Positions 1 through 9,488 of a stretch of 35,967 nt of DNA are shown one piece after another. Under the pieces are notes generated by a model. That model was not told where the DNA came from. It was given only the letters and a program-made list of their open reading frames with translations, and searched no databases. The stretch spans positions 1 to 35,967 of the forward strand of contig JALVZN010000056.1 of the NCBI GenBank assembly GCA_027037615.1. The letters are read 5' to 3'. Position 1 is the stretch's first letter, and the number at the start of each line of letters is the position of its first letter. The stretch comes from Caldifarciminota bacterium (GTDB taxonomy: Bacteria > Hydrothermota > Hydrothermia > B15-G9). The translations under genes and the position numbers were made by a program.

Positions 1-200
1 GAAAAGATGGCGACCAATGTGACCGCCATCCCCGAAACCGCCATCCTCTCAAGGATCACAGTGATCTTGCCGAGGGAATAGCCGATAAAAAGCAACAGCA
101 AAATCATCGTGGCATACCTGAACCTGTGTCTGGACGACTTTCCGCGAAACTGCTTTTTAAATTGCACTTTCAGAAAGACTTTGAGTATGTTTCTGTCCAT
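1..200 (-). CDS. N-terminal fragment of a membrane protein (truncated by window edge)
   Basis: Reverse-strand reading from ATG at 200: MDRNILKVFLKVQFKKQFRGKSSRHRFRYATMILLLLFIGYSLGKITVILERMAVSGMAVTLVAIF. No stop before the window edge. GGAG ribosome-binding site just upstream, inside the end of ftsK. Hydrophobic segments; family not identifiable. Confidence 0.6.
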   Translation of the reverse strand, partial: MDRNILKVFLKVQFKKQFRGKSSRHRFRYATMILLLLFIGYSLGKITVILERMAVSGMAVTLVAIF

Positions 201-202
201 CT

Positions 203-2740
203 TCACGCTCCTTTGATCAACTGCATCGCCTCATCGTAGGACATCATAACCCGTCTCGGGCGAGAGCCTTCCTGAGGCGTGACGATGCCCAGCTCCTCCA
301 TCTGGTCGATAATTCGGGCGGCTCGTGCAAATCCGACCCTGAGCTTCCTCTGAAGCATCGTGGCCGACACCTCACCGCGCGCGGTTGCGAGTTTTATCGC
401 CTCCTTGATGAGCGGGTCAAGTCCTTCGATTATCGGAGCCTCGCGCTCCATCTGCTCGGCAGTCTCTTTCATTTCGGGGATTGGGATGTAATAGGACGAC
501 CTTATCTTTTTGAGCCCTATCTCAGCCTTATCGGGTGGCACACCTGTGATGTTCGAGAACATCGAGAGTGCGATCTGGAACCGTTCCTCGCTCCCCGGCT
601 CATCATCGCGCGTCAATGCGGAGATCAATCCGTTGTCAATCAATGAGTTGACGAATTTCGACAGATTGTGAGCGCCCTCGAACTCACGGCGCAGCCTGTT
701 GGCCAGGTAAAGCCTTGTGTATGTGTGGGCTATCTGCCTTGTCTCCTCCTCGGACACGAACGGCCCGTGCAGCCTTATGGGTTCGGAGCTGCCCGGCGGT
801 ATGAACAGCATGTCGCCGAGCCCCAGAAGCTTCTCTGCGCCAATCTCGTCCAATATCGTCCTCGAATCCACCTTCGATGGCACCTTGAACGCCACTCTGA
901 CAGGGAAATTCGCCTTTATGATGCCCGTGATGACATCTACTGACGGGCGCTGCGTGGCGACTATGAGGTGGATGCCGACCGCTCGCGCCATCTGAGCGAG
1001 TCTGGCGAGCGGCTCCTCGACCTCTTTGCCGATCGTCAGGATGAGGTCGGCGAACTCGTCGATTATGATCACGATGTAAGGCAACGGCCTGTCGCCTCGC
1101 GCCGCGGCTGACCGGTTGTGGCTTTCGATATCCCGAACTCCATCTCTTGCAAAGTGCTTGTAACGCAGATCCATCCACATGACGGCCTGCTTCAGGATTG
1201 AGCCTGCGAACTTGCGGTCTTTAACCACAGGCAACAGGAGATGGGGCACGCCCTCGTAATAGGACAGCTCAATCCTCTTGGGATCGATCAGCAGCATCCT
1301 GAGCTCAGACGGCCTCGCTCTGAAAAGGAAGCTTGAGATTATCGTGTTTATGCTCACCGACTTACCTGAGCCGGTAGCTCCGGCGATCAGGAGGTGCGGC
1401 ATCCGCGCGAGGTTCGTGTAGAACGGCTTGCCGCCGGTATCAACTCCGAGTGCGAAAACGAGCTTGTGCTTCTTCTCCTTAAATTCTTTCTTTTCAAGGA
1501 GTTCTCTCAGGTAAACGATGCTGCGCTTCCTGTTCGGCACCTCAATGCCGATGAGCCCTTTGTTTGCCAGTGGCGCCACAATGCGGATTTGATGCGTCTT
1601 CATGCGGAGGGCGAGGTCGTCCGCAAGGTTGGTGATCTTCGAGAGTTTGATGCCGGGCGCCAGCTCATATTCGTAACGGGTAACGACCGGGCCGGGATGA
1701 TACCCGACTACCCTGCCCCTGACACCGAATTCCTCAAGTTTTTCCTCGATCAGGCGCGCATTCTGCCTCAACTCCTTCTCATCCATGCGGTAAGAGCCAT
1801 CGCCACGGTTCAGAAGCGTGAGGAGGCGGTCGAACGGCACATTGATTTCATCAAGGATCGACGCCTGAGCCTCAATTGGCCCGAGATTTGAGGCCGAACC
1901 GCCGGTTTCGACAGGCTTATGCCCGCCCGCATCGGCCTTGTCTGGCGTCGAGATGATCTTTTTGACGCCGTCCTCACCGTAAATGATTATCTCCGTTTGA
2001 GATGATGGCGGTCTTGTCGATGTTTCGGATGCGCTCTCACGACCTTGATTTTCGCCATCCGCAGCCGATGGCTTTTCCTCCGAAGCGGGCTCCCCCGTCC
2101 TCGTCGGCTTTGGGATGGAGGACACGAGTTCCCCAAAAAGCTTTGCCATTGAACCAAATGCGGACGATAAATTTAGACGCCATTTCGGCAGCTTCGACGG
2201 CATCTTAACGCTGAACCCGATCCTGAGGACGATCAGCGTCAGGATTGAGGCTATCATGAAAACGCCTGCGCGGCTCAGCGTCGGGAAAAGTTGCACCACG
2301 AACTTCGCATAGCTCCACGGCGATGCAGGTTCCGCTGGCACCGACACCGACCACCATATCGTTGTGAGCAAAAAGGCAAGTATGTTGAGCCACAGAAAGT
2401 TTGAGACTTTACGGGAGGTCAGTTTGCCGAATAGCCCAAGTAGGCTGAGCCATGCAAATGACACGGCAGAGACCACCGCGGTAAGCCATCCATAGTGATA
2501 GACCATCAAGGACGACAACAACTTGCCCATATGGCCGCCGAGATTTGAGCCGGGAAGCTGGCCCAACATGCCTAACAACGCCATGATTGCGGCGATCTCA
2601 ATGGTGAGATAGGCAAGGAGCGACGCCCAATCGGTTTTCTGAAGCTTCGACTTCCTTCTGCGCCTCTTTTTAGGGATGCTGAGCGCAAAAAATCCGAAAA
2701 ATGCGAGATTTATAATCAGTGGCAAAAGTCCTTTCAGCAT
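203..2740 (-). CDS. ftsK: DNA translocase FtsK/SpoIIIE family
   Basis: N-terminal TM segments, Walker A (IAGATGSGKSVSINT), Walker B (YIVIIIDEFADL), ATQRPSVDVITG motif, and C-terminal winged-helix gamma domain (DPLIKEAIKLATARGEVSATMLQRKLRVGFARAARIIDQMEELGIVTP). Confidence 0.97.
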   Translation of the reverse strand: MLKGLLPLIINLAFFGFFALSIPKKRRRRKSKLQKTDWASLLAYLTIEIAAIMALLGMLGQLPGSNLGGHMGKLLSSLMVYHYGWLTAVVSAVSFAWLSLLGLFGKLTSRKVSNFLWLNILAFLLTTIWWSVSVPAEPASPWSYAKFVVQLFPTLSRAGVFMIASILTLIVLRIGFSVKMPSKLPKWRLNLSSAFGSMAKLFGELVSSIPKPTRTGEPASEEKPSAADGENQGRESASETSTRPPSSQTEIIIYGEDGVKKIISTPDKADAGGHKPVETGGSASNLGPIEAQASILDEINVPFDRLLTLLNRGDGSYRMDEKELRQNARLIEEKLEEFGVRGRVVGYHPGPVVTRYEYELAPGIKLSKITNLADDLALRMKTHQIRIVAPLANKGLIGIEVPNRKRSIVYLRELLEKKEFKEKKHKLVFALGVDTGGKPFYTNLARMPHLLIAGATGSGKSVSINTIISSFLFRARPSELRMLLIDPKRIELSYYEGVPHLLLPVVKDRKFAGSILKQAVMWMDLRYKHFARDGVRDIESHNRSAAARGDRPLPYIVIIIDEFADLILTIGKEVEEPLARLAQMARAVGIHLIVATQRPSVDVITGIIKANFPVRVAFKVPSKVDSRTILDEIGAEKLLGLGDMLFIPPGSSEPIRLHGPFVSEEETRQIAHTYTRLYLANRLRREFEGAHNLSKFVNSLIDNGLISALTRDDEPGSEERFQIALSMFSNITGVPPDKAEIGLKKIRSSYYIPIPEMKETAEQMEREAPIIEGLDPLIKEAIKLATARGEVSATMLQRKLRVGFARAARIIDQMEELGIVTPQEGSRPRRVMMSYDEAMQLIKGA

Positions 2741-3096
2741 AACATCTTTATTTTATTGCCTGAGCCGTGAGATGATAAAGTGGAACGAGGCATTGAGCCT
2801 CAAAAGCGCCCTTTCGCGGTTTCCCAGCCCATTGGAAAAAACGGAGCATGGCTGAAGCGACAGAATTGGCCCAAAAGTCCATGTATTGACATCTTACTCT
2901 AGCAAATTGGTCTTTTAATTTTTTGAATTGAAAGAGATTGTGATGTTCATTTCTTCACCTCCTGTTGATTAGGGTACTTTTAAGTGCCCCAACAGGGGGT
3001 TTTAAATTTCAAAAAGAGATTTCGATCACAAACAAAACGGTAAATAGCCTTGCCCGCATTGACAATTTGGTGAGTTTCATTATCATCTATCAAGCT

Positions 3097-3708
3097 ATGA
3101 GGAAATTCTCAATAGATATGAGGGGATCTAAAAAAGGGCTGACGCTTATCGAGGTCATGGTCACCCTTGCACTTGTGACCATAATCGTCTCGATAGGCTA
3201 CTATTCGCTCAGAAGAGGACTTGTGAGGGAGAAAATAAGGGGAGCGGCTCAGCAGTTGCACAGTGACCTGCTCTGGGTTCGCCAGAACGCTTTTGCAAGG
3301 TCTGAATACATAGGGCTTATCCCCTTTGATCAAGGGGATGGGTACAAATTTGTAAAACTAGACTCTTTGCCTTCGTATTTCGACATTTTGAGGTCAGTAT
3401 CACTGCCCGGAGGAATAAAATTTGGGAACATCTTCGATAGCGACATCTCCGGTGCAGGTATCGACGGCACTTTACTGCCCAAAGATGGTATTTACACGAA
3501 ATCCCTCGCACTTCCTCAAGGTGTTCCTGCCGCTACTGGAGACAATTGGATACTTTTTACGCCGCGCGGCACCCTTGCATGGGGTAAAACCAAATACATC
3601 TATCTCACAAACGGCAGGGATATGTATGGCATCAAAGTGACAATATGGGGCAAAGTAGAGATGTATGTCTATGACAACACGGGAGGTGGTTGGAATGCTG
3701 TTCACTAA
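3097..3708 (+). CDS. Type IV prepilin-like protein, GspH/FimT family
   Basis: Prepilin cleavage/methylation motif KKG|LTLIEVMVTLALVTIIVSIGYYSL followed by a FimT-like region (AAQQLHSDLLWVRQNAFARSEYIGL). The ORF is open from 2965, but the start is probably ATG 3097 or 3118. Confidence 0.85.
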   Translation: MRKFSIDMRGSKKGLTLIEVMVTLALVTIIVSIGYYSLRRGLVREKIRGAAQQLHSDLLWVRQNAFARSEYIGLIPFDQGDGYKFVKLDSLPSYFDILRSVSLPGGIKFGNIFDSDISGAGIDGTLLPKDGIYTKSLALPQGVPAATGDNWILFTPRGTLAWGKTKYIYLTNGRDMYGIKVTIWGKVEMYVYDNTGGGWNAVH

Positions 3709-4126
3709 AGAGGGATTCACTCTCGTTGAGATAATGGTGGCACTGACAATCCTGCTTGTCGGCATAATATTTGCTGTTTCTCTTGGGACTGAGGCGTCTA
3801 AACTTAACCGGATAACAACGAAAGGGCTTGCTGCACAATCCGCAGCATCCCAGATTTACGAGCTTTTGAGCTCCGTTTCTTACACTGACACATTGCTCTC
3901 TGACGATGGAGATGTGACTGACCTCAACAACATCGTAAATCCAGACCACCAGAGGAATGTCCTTGTCGGATTTAAAACTTATCCTGTGATCTGGAATGTG
4001 GCCGATAACCGCTTGATGAACGACATAAAACCGGGCTATAAAACCGTGATAATCAAGGTGTTAAATCCAGATAAAACCAGTCAGGTTTTGTATTCCATAA
4101 CCCTGATAAAAGGAGCTGGCACATGA
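3695..4126 (+). CDS. Type IV pilus minor pilin / modification protein, PilV-like
   Basis: KEG|FTLVEIMVALTILLVGIIFAVSLG prepilin signal. ATG 3695 is preceded by GGGAGGTGGTTGGA and overlaps the end of the preceding pilin gene. Confidence 0.82.
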   Translation: MLFTKEGFTLVEIMVALTILLVGIIFAVSLGTEASKLNRITTKGLAAQSAASQIYELLSSVSYTDTLLSDDGDVTDLNNIVNPDHQRNVLVGFKTYPVIWNVADNRLMNDIKPGYKTVIIKVLNPDKTSQVLYSITLIKGAGT

Positions 4127-5079
4127 AAAAAGGGTTGACATTGATAGAGATAGTAATCTCTCTTGGACTTCTTGGGTTTGTTATCGGAATCTTGTTTTTC
4201 TTTCTAAACTGGAAAGTGAGAGAGGCAGTCCGCGAGAGAAGCATAGCCTTCATGCAGGCCGATATTGCCATAACGAGGCAGCTTCTGGAATGGGATATCT
4301 GGATGGCAGGCTATGGACTTGAGAGCTCCGTGTCACCGATAGCGATATCGGGCGGCGGATACAACTCATCCGACACGCTCAAATTGAGATCGATAGCGTT
4401 CATCACTCAGACGGGAAGGTGGAGTTTCACGATAGACGATGTCACGAACAGCGACAAGCTTGTCATAAACAAATGGGATAACGCATCCGAGAATCTCCAT
4501 ACCGGGGACACGGTGGTGATCATGAGGAGCAACAAGACCCTCGTTGCCGGGCCTGTCACAATTTTATTGGCCAAGGATACATCTTACACAACTCAGGGCG
4601 GCGTCACCAAGACAGGCCTTTTGATTCAGCTGTCTCAAAACATCGATAAACTCAATTCCGGTAGCCTCGTTTTTGAGGCAAATGGCTCAGGTGGAACCTA
4701 TCGAGAAGTTGTCTATGCCCTTGGATCAGATGAAACTTTGAGAAGATCAGGTGAGGGAGTTTTGCAAAATGTCGTAGCATTCTGGGTCGATGTTGGCATG
4801 GATACGACATCAGAACTTCAGGGAAACATCACATGGTTTGACGACATTAATGCTTCATGGACACCAGACTACATCAGGACAAGGCTTAAAGGGGTTCAGA
4901 TAGGTATCATAGTCCACTCCTCTTCAAAAGATAAAGATTACACATTTCCGGATGAGGAAATTACAATAGAAACACCAGACGGGCAGGTGCAACACACCTA
5001 TCAGATACCCGAAAATGGCATGCATTATCACTGGAACACCGTAATAATTTTGGCCAAACCAAGAAATCTGCTGAGGTGA
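4123..5079 (+). CDS. Type IV pilus minor pilin, PilW-like
   Basis: KKG|LTLIEIVISLGLLGFVIGILFFF prepilin signal, about 318 aa, ATGA overlap with upstream gene; operon position between PilV-like and PilX-like. Confidence 0.8.
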   Translation: MKKGLTLIEIVISLGLLGFVIGILFFFLNWKVREAVRERSIAFMQADIAITRQLLEWDIWMAGYGLESSVSPIAISGGGYNSSDTLKLRSIAFITQTGRWSFTIDDVTNSDKLVINKWDNASENLHTGDTVVIMRSNKTLVAGPVTILLAKDTSYTTQGGVTKTGLLIQLSQNIDKLNSGSLVFEANGSGGTYREVVYALGSDETLRRSGEGVLQNVVAFWVDVGMDTTSELQGNITWFDDINASWTPDYIRTRLKGVQIGIIVHSSSKDKDYTFPDEEITIETPDGQVQHTYQIPENGMHYHWNTVIILAKPRNLLR

Positions 5080-5084
5080 CAGCA

Positions 5085-5534
5085 ATGAAAAAAGGAGTAG
5101 CCCTCATCACAGCCATGATAGTGCTGGTTCTTGTGTTGATGATAGGGGGGACATTGTTATACATAGGGTTAAATGCTTATAGAACATATAGTAGCAGTGC
5201 ACGAGTTGAGAATACTATGAGCGCAGCCGAGGCGGGCGTTAATTCCGGGATAATAGAAATAACAAACAATACCCTATCTGGCACAGGATTGACGGATACG
5301 TTCAAAATAGATCTTGGGAGATATGAATCAAAGGTCACCATTAAACCGTTATATGTTCAGTCTATGTATGGTACAGGCACAGAATTCTCGTCGGGTTATG
5401 AGCCTACCGGATCGGGAATCAGTGGGGGCGGTGCCTCGTCGTTCTATCTCATTAATACTAATGCCACTGGTCCCCGAAAAGAGAAAGTAAATCTCGAAGC
5501 AGTTTACAGGAAAGTAACAATTTCTTCTCAATAA
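5085..5534 (+). CDS. Type IV pilus assembly protein, PilX-like
   Basis: KKGVALITAMIVLVLVLMIGGTLLYIGLNAYRTYSSSARVENTMSAAEAGVNSG: PilX-type N-terminus without Glu5. ATG 5085 has GAGGTG upstream; the ORF is open from GTG 5076. Confidence 0.78.
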   Translation: MKKGVALITAMIVLVLVLMIGGTLLYIGLNAYRTYSSSARVENTMSAAEAGVNSGIIEITNNTLSGTGLTDTFKIDLGRYESKVTIKPLYVQSMYGTGTEFSSGYEPTGSGISGGGASSFYLINTNATGPRKEKVNLEAVYRKVTISSQ

Positions 5535-5582
5535 GGCTAAACCCGTGTCTCTTTGGATAAAAACCTCCGGGAGGTGATACGC

Positions 5583-8500
5583 ATGATAATTGCGTTAATT
5601 GTTGTGTGGATACTAACATTGGGAGCCGTAAACGTATCAGCTCAGGAAATGCCATGTGCTGTCCCACCTTTTATCGGGACAGCTGTTGATCCCAATGTTA
5701 TGATACTGCTTGATAACTCGGGCAGTATGCTTGTAGCCGCTGATAACAATGCATATACAAGCGATTGGATTTATGTGAACCTGGATAACACTTACTATGG
5801 ATATTTTGATCCGACCAAGAAATATTCTTTTCACGAGCAGGGTGAGGATAATTTCGAACTCCGTGATCTCATATTTCCTCCTGATGTAGAAAGCTATTAT
5901 AGATTTTACCGCGGGTTTCCCTATTACAGAACATATTACCACTACGGTTATTTCTATGAAGATCCAAACGGAGAGTGGGATGGCAACCTGTTAAACGCAT
6001 TGACCACTACAAGAACCGACGCTGCTCGGAAGGTGTTAACAGGTGGACGCTATGTCGCAGTTGATGTGGACTACACATGGTGGTATCCCGACGGCTGGGA
6101 TCCAAGATACGATGAGCATTTCTGGATACCATTTAATGATCTCGCATCCAGAACGAATGTCTACCTTGTTCCCAACATGGATGGCCGATATATTCAGTCA
6201 AAACACTATTTCACGAATAGGCCAGGTCAAACTACTCCTTTTTCTTATAATGGCACCATGTATTCTCGAAGGGAAAAATTTTCGACATTCTATATCTATA
6301 ATCCGGGCAACCGCCAGTATCATGTCTTTACCATTGTCATCAAACCCGACACCAACAATTACAAAGAAGTAAAAATCAGCCCTGTAATACCTTATTCGCT
6401 GTGGGGAAATACCAACCTTGACTTCTGGGTAACAGATCAGGGGGTGCTCGCACGCCTTGGCGAAGGCATGAGGACAGGCCTTGAATTCCTGAATCACGAT
6501 GAAGGCGGAAGAATAGTGGCTAAGATCAGGGAAGGGAACAAAGAGGATGGAGAACCCATTGGACTACCTCATTTTATAACCATAGTAGCTTATATCAACG
6601 CTGATGTTACAGATTGGTATATGAGAATGAAGCTTAGTAGTAGTAAGCTGTATTTTATTTTGTTGAATGCGGCAGGGGAGAGCATAGCCAATAAATTTAC
6701 CTACACATCAACCACATGGACACCATTAGCCGAAGCCACTTATGAGGCTTTGAGATACTATCGGCAACAAGATCCTTATTATTATTGGTCCGATTACACA
6801 GCAAGATTAGGGGATTATCGCTACGATCCGCTTTATTCCGAGTCAGGGGAACCCGTTTATTGCCGAAAAAATTTCATGATAGTGATCACAGACGGTGAGC
6901 CAACTCAGGATAGAGATGTGCCATCATGGATAGAGGACGCGGACGACGATAACCATGATCCGTATCCTCCTGGTGCCGATCCTAGCGGATATCCGTGGGC
7001 GCAGGGTGGTTCCGATTATCTCGATGACGTGGCGTTCTGGGCGCACACACACGATATCAGAACGGATGAGGGTATGATCGGAAAGCAAACAGTTGACTAC
7101 TACATCATAAAAGTTTTCGGAACCCCATCCGTCATGACATTGAGAGATGCTGCCATAAACGGGAATTTTGTCGATAAGAACGGCAACAACATACCAGATC
7201 TCCAGTCCGAGTGGGATGAGGACAATGATGGCGTTCCGGATGCATATTTTGTGGCAGAAAATGGCCAGCAGCTTGCCGACGCGCTCACAAAGACATTCCT
7301 TGACATCCTGAAAAGGGCATCGTCAGGTTCCGCAGTGGCCATTGTGCCAGCTGGAACTAAGACGGAAGCCCTTGCTTATCAGGCATACTTTAAGCCGGTT
7401 TCCTATGAAGAAAACGCCAAACTTACATGGATCGGGGAGTTACAGGCGTTCTTCGTGGACTCACGCGGCAACCTCAGGGAAGATACTGATGAAGACCATG
7501 CCCTTACTCCCAGGAAGGAGGACACATCGCCTTATGGGGATTACATTATCAAGATGGAATTCGATAGGGAGCGCAATAAAACGGTCATAAGAAGATACGC
7601 TGATCCTGAAGGGGACGGAATTTACAATGAGCAGGATTTCGTGGATGAGATACCTCTTGATGATGTGAAATCCGTATGGAAGGCAGGAAAATGGCTGTGG
7701 AACGAATCGCCTGACAACAGAAACATTATGGTGTTTGTCGATCGTGATCGTGACGGGAAAGCTGACGATGGAGAGGTCTTTTCAATTTCCGATACCAGAC
7801 TCGCAAATTATGCTGAGGAATATATGGGGGTCAGCAACATCAATGAAGCTCAAAAGATATTAAACTACATACGGGGAGTTGATTATCCTGAATACAGAAG
7901 CAGAACTCTAAAAGGAAATACATGGAAGCTTGGGGATATAATCTATTCCACCCCAACCTATGTTGGGCCGCCAGCAGCGAAATATCATGTGCTCTTTAAC
8001 GACCACACATATCAGGCGTTCCTGAACAAATACAAAGACAGGCGCAGCATCGTGCTTGTGGGGGCTAACGATGGCATGGTGCATGCGTTCAATGTCGGAA
8101 AAATAGAGTTCGGTGACGATCCACTGACGCCAAACAAAAAGGAAGTCATACGGGTCGATGGTGACGGAAAGGATCTCGGTGAGGAGCTCTGGGCATTCGT
8201 GCCTTTCAACCTACTGCCTCACCTCAAGTGGTTGACCTCACCGAAGTATTGCCATGTCTATTATGTCGATCTCAAAGTGAAAGTTGCGGATATGCGCATC
8301 TTCACCAGCGAATACAACAAGCCCCAAGCGTTCCATCCATACGGCTGGGGCACAATCGCAATAGTCGGCATGAGGCTCGGCGGAACATACATCAACGGTC
8401 TGACATCGTCCTACATGGCGATAGACATAACCGATCCAGAAAACCCAAGGCTCCTATGGGAATTTGACGATTACAACAGGTTCAAGCTCGGCTACACTAC

Positions 8501-9473
8501 CGTCTATCCAACAGTTGTTAAAGTGCGTGACAAATGGTTTGTCATAGTGGGTTCAGGGCCAGATAACTTGCTTGGCACAAGGTCGAGCACCAACAGTGGA
8601 AATATCTATGTCCTTGATGCACTTACTGGAGAGGTTCGTAAAAGGTTTCCCCTGTCACAGAGCACATTCATTGGCGGACTTACAGCGCTCGACAAGGATA
8701 TGGACTACTCCGTCGATGTCATCTACGCTACTTCTCAGCGAGGTACTCAGGGACGCGTGTTCAGGATTTTGACACATGGTGACAGCAATCCTGCAAACTG
8801 GGGCAAAACTGTGCTCATATCCGTTCCAAAACCGATCACATCGAGGCCCACGGTGACAGTTGACGATAGAAACAATGTGTGGGTGTATTTCGGCACAGGC
8901 AGGTATTTCACCGATCAGGACGAAACAGATTACAGCCAGCAGTATTTCTATGGCGTTATCGACAAAGACTGGCAGAACGGCAATTACACTGCCTCTGAAT
9001 CCGACTTAGTGGTGTCCAACGACATCAGCGTGTCAAAAGAAAATGGCGAATATGTCGTGCAGGGGTATCCGGGCAATTATACCCTTGAGGAATTCAGAAG
9101 CGAGGTGCTGGAAGAGCGTGGAGGCTGGAAATACAGGTTGCCGGCCGGGGAGCGTGTCGTAACCAAACCGCTTTTGATAGGAGGAGCGGTGATATTCACC
9201 ACATTTAAGCCATCTGCCCAGATATGTGCTTATGGAGGAGAGGGTTACATATATGCCTTTTTCTACCTCACCGGTTCGAGCTTCTCACCTTACCTGAGAA
9301 CATCGGATGTTAAACATTCGCTCGGTGAAGGACTCCCATCTGAGCCCACAATTCATATCGGCAAACAACAAAAAGCTCTTGTCCAGACAAGCACAGCCTC
9401 AGTGTTAGAGGTGAAATACAACTTGCCTTATGTCCCCAGAAGTGGGGTGATCCTTTTCCGCAAAGCGGACTAA
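5583..9473 (+). CDS. pilY1: Type IV pilus tip-associated protein PilY1/PilC family (vWA-like N-terminus plus C-terminal beta-propeller)
   Basis: DPNVMILLDNSGSM (MIDAS-like), WDGNLLNALTTTRTDAARKVLTGG, FMIVITDGEPT, SSGSAVAIVPAGTKTEALAYQAYFKP, VLVGANDGMVHAFNVG. ATG 5583 is preceded by GGGAGGTGATACGC; the listed ORF starts at TTG 5553. Confidence 0.93.
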   Translation: MIIALIVVWILTLGAVNVSAQEMPCAVPPFIGTAVDPNVMILLDNSGSMLVAADNNAYTSDWIYVNLDNTYYGYFDPTKKYSFHEQGEDNFELRDLIFPPDVESYYRFYRGFPYYRTYYHYGYFYEDPNGEWDGNLLNALTTTRTDAARKVLTGGRYVAVDVDYTWWYPDGWDPRYDEHFWIPFNDLASRTNVYLVPNMDGRYIQSKHYFTNRPGQTTPFSYNGTMYSRREKFSTFYIYNPGNRQYHVFTIVIKPDTNNYKEVKISPVIPYSLWGNTNLDFWVTDQGVLARLGEGMRTGLEFLNHDEGGRIVAKIREGNKEDGEPIGLPHFITIVAYINADVTDWYMRMKLSSSKLYFILLNAAGESIANKFTYTSTTWTPLAEATYEALRYYRQQDPYYYWSDYTARLGDYRYDPLYSESGEPVYCRKNFMIVITDGEPTQDRDVPSWIEDADDDNHDPYPPGADPSGYPWAQGGSDYLDDVAFWAHTHDIRTDEGMIGKQTVDYYIIKVFGTPSVMTLRDAAINGNFVDKNGNNIPDLQSEWDEDNDGVPDAYFVAENGQQLADALTKTFLDILKRASSGSAVAIVPAGTKTEALAYQAYFKPVSYEENAKLTWIGELQAFFVDSRGNLREDTDEDHALTPRKEDTSPYGDYIIKMEFDRERNKTVIRRYADPEGDGIYNEQDFVDEIPLDDVKSVWKAGKWLWNESPDNRNIMVFVDRDRDGKADDGEVFSISDTRLANYAEEYMGVSNINEAQKILNYIRGVDYPEYRSRTLKGNTWKLGDIIYSTPTYVGPPAAKYHVLFNDHTYQAFLNKYKDRRSIVLVGANDGMVHAFNVGKIEFGDDPLTPNKKEVIRVDGDGKDLGEELWAFVPFNLLPHLKWLTSPKYCHVYYVDLKVKVADMRIFTSEYNKPQAFHPYGWGTIAIVGMRLGGTYINGLTSSYMAIDITDPENPRLLWEFDDYNRFKLGYTTVYPTVVKVRDKWFVIVGSGPDNLLGTRSSTNSGNIYVLDALTGEVRKRFPLSQSTFIGGLTALDKDMDYSVDVIYATSQRGTQGRVFRILTHGDSNPANWGKTVLISVPKPITSRPTVTVDDRNNVWVYFGTGRYFTDQDETDYSQQYFYGVIDKDWQNGNYTASESDLVVSNDISVSKENGEYVVQGYPGNYTLEEFRSEVLEERGGWKYRLPAGERVVTKPLLIGGAVIFTTFKPSAQICAYGGEGYIYAFFYLTGSSFSPYLRTSDVKHSLGEGLPSEPTIHIGKQQKALVQTSTASVLEVKYNLPYVPRSGVILFRKAD

Positions 9474-9488
9474 GAGGAGGTGTCAGCC

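Noticed and set aside
684-1178. 164-aa minus-strand ORF inside ftsK
   Set aside because: Alternative frame of the FtsK motor domain; composition (H, R, G-rich) is not protein-like.
203-2740. FtsK as a sign of a conjugative or phage element
   Set aside because: Has N-terminal TM domain, linker and C-terminal gamma domain typical of the housekeeping chromosomal translocase; no mobility genes nearby.
2886-2891. TTGACA as a -35 box for the pilin operon, or a sigma-54 site nearby (TTGGCCCAAAAGTCCATG)
   Set aside because: No -10 hexamer at suitable spacing, and the GC doublet of the -12 sigma-54 element is missing.
3001-3096. c-di-GMP-I riboswitch in the pilin operon leader
   Set aside because: Considered because such switches can precede pilin/PilY1-type genes, but the conserved GCAAA-receptor and surrounding helices are not present.
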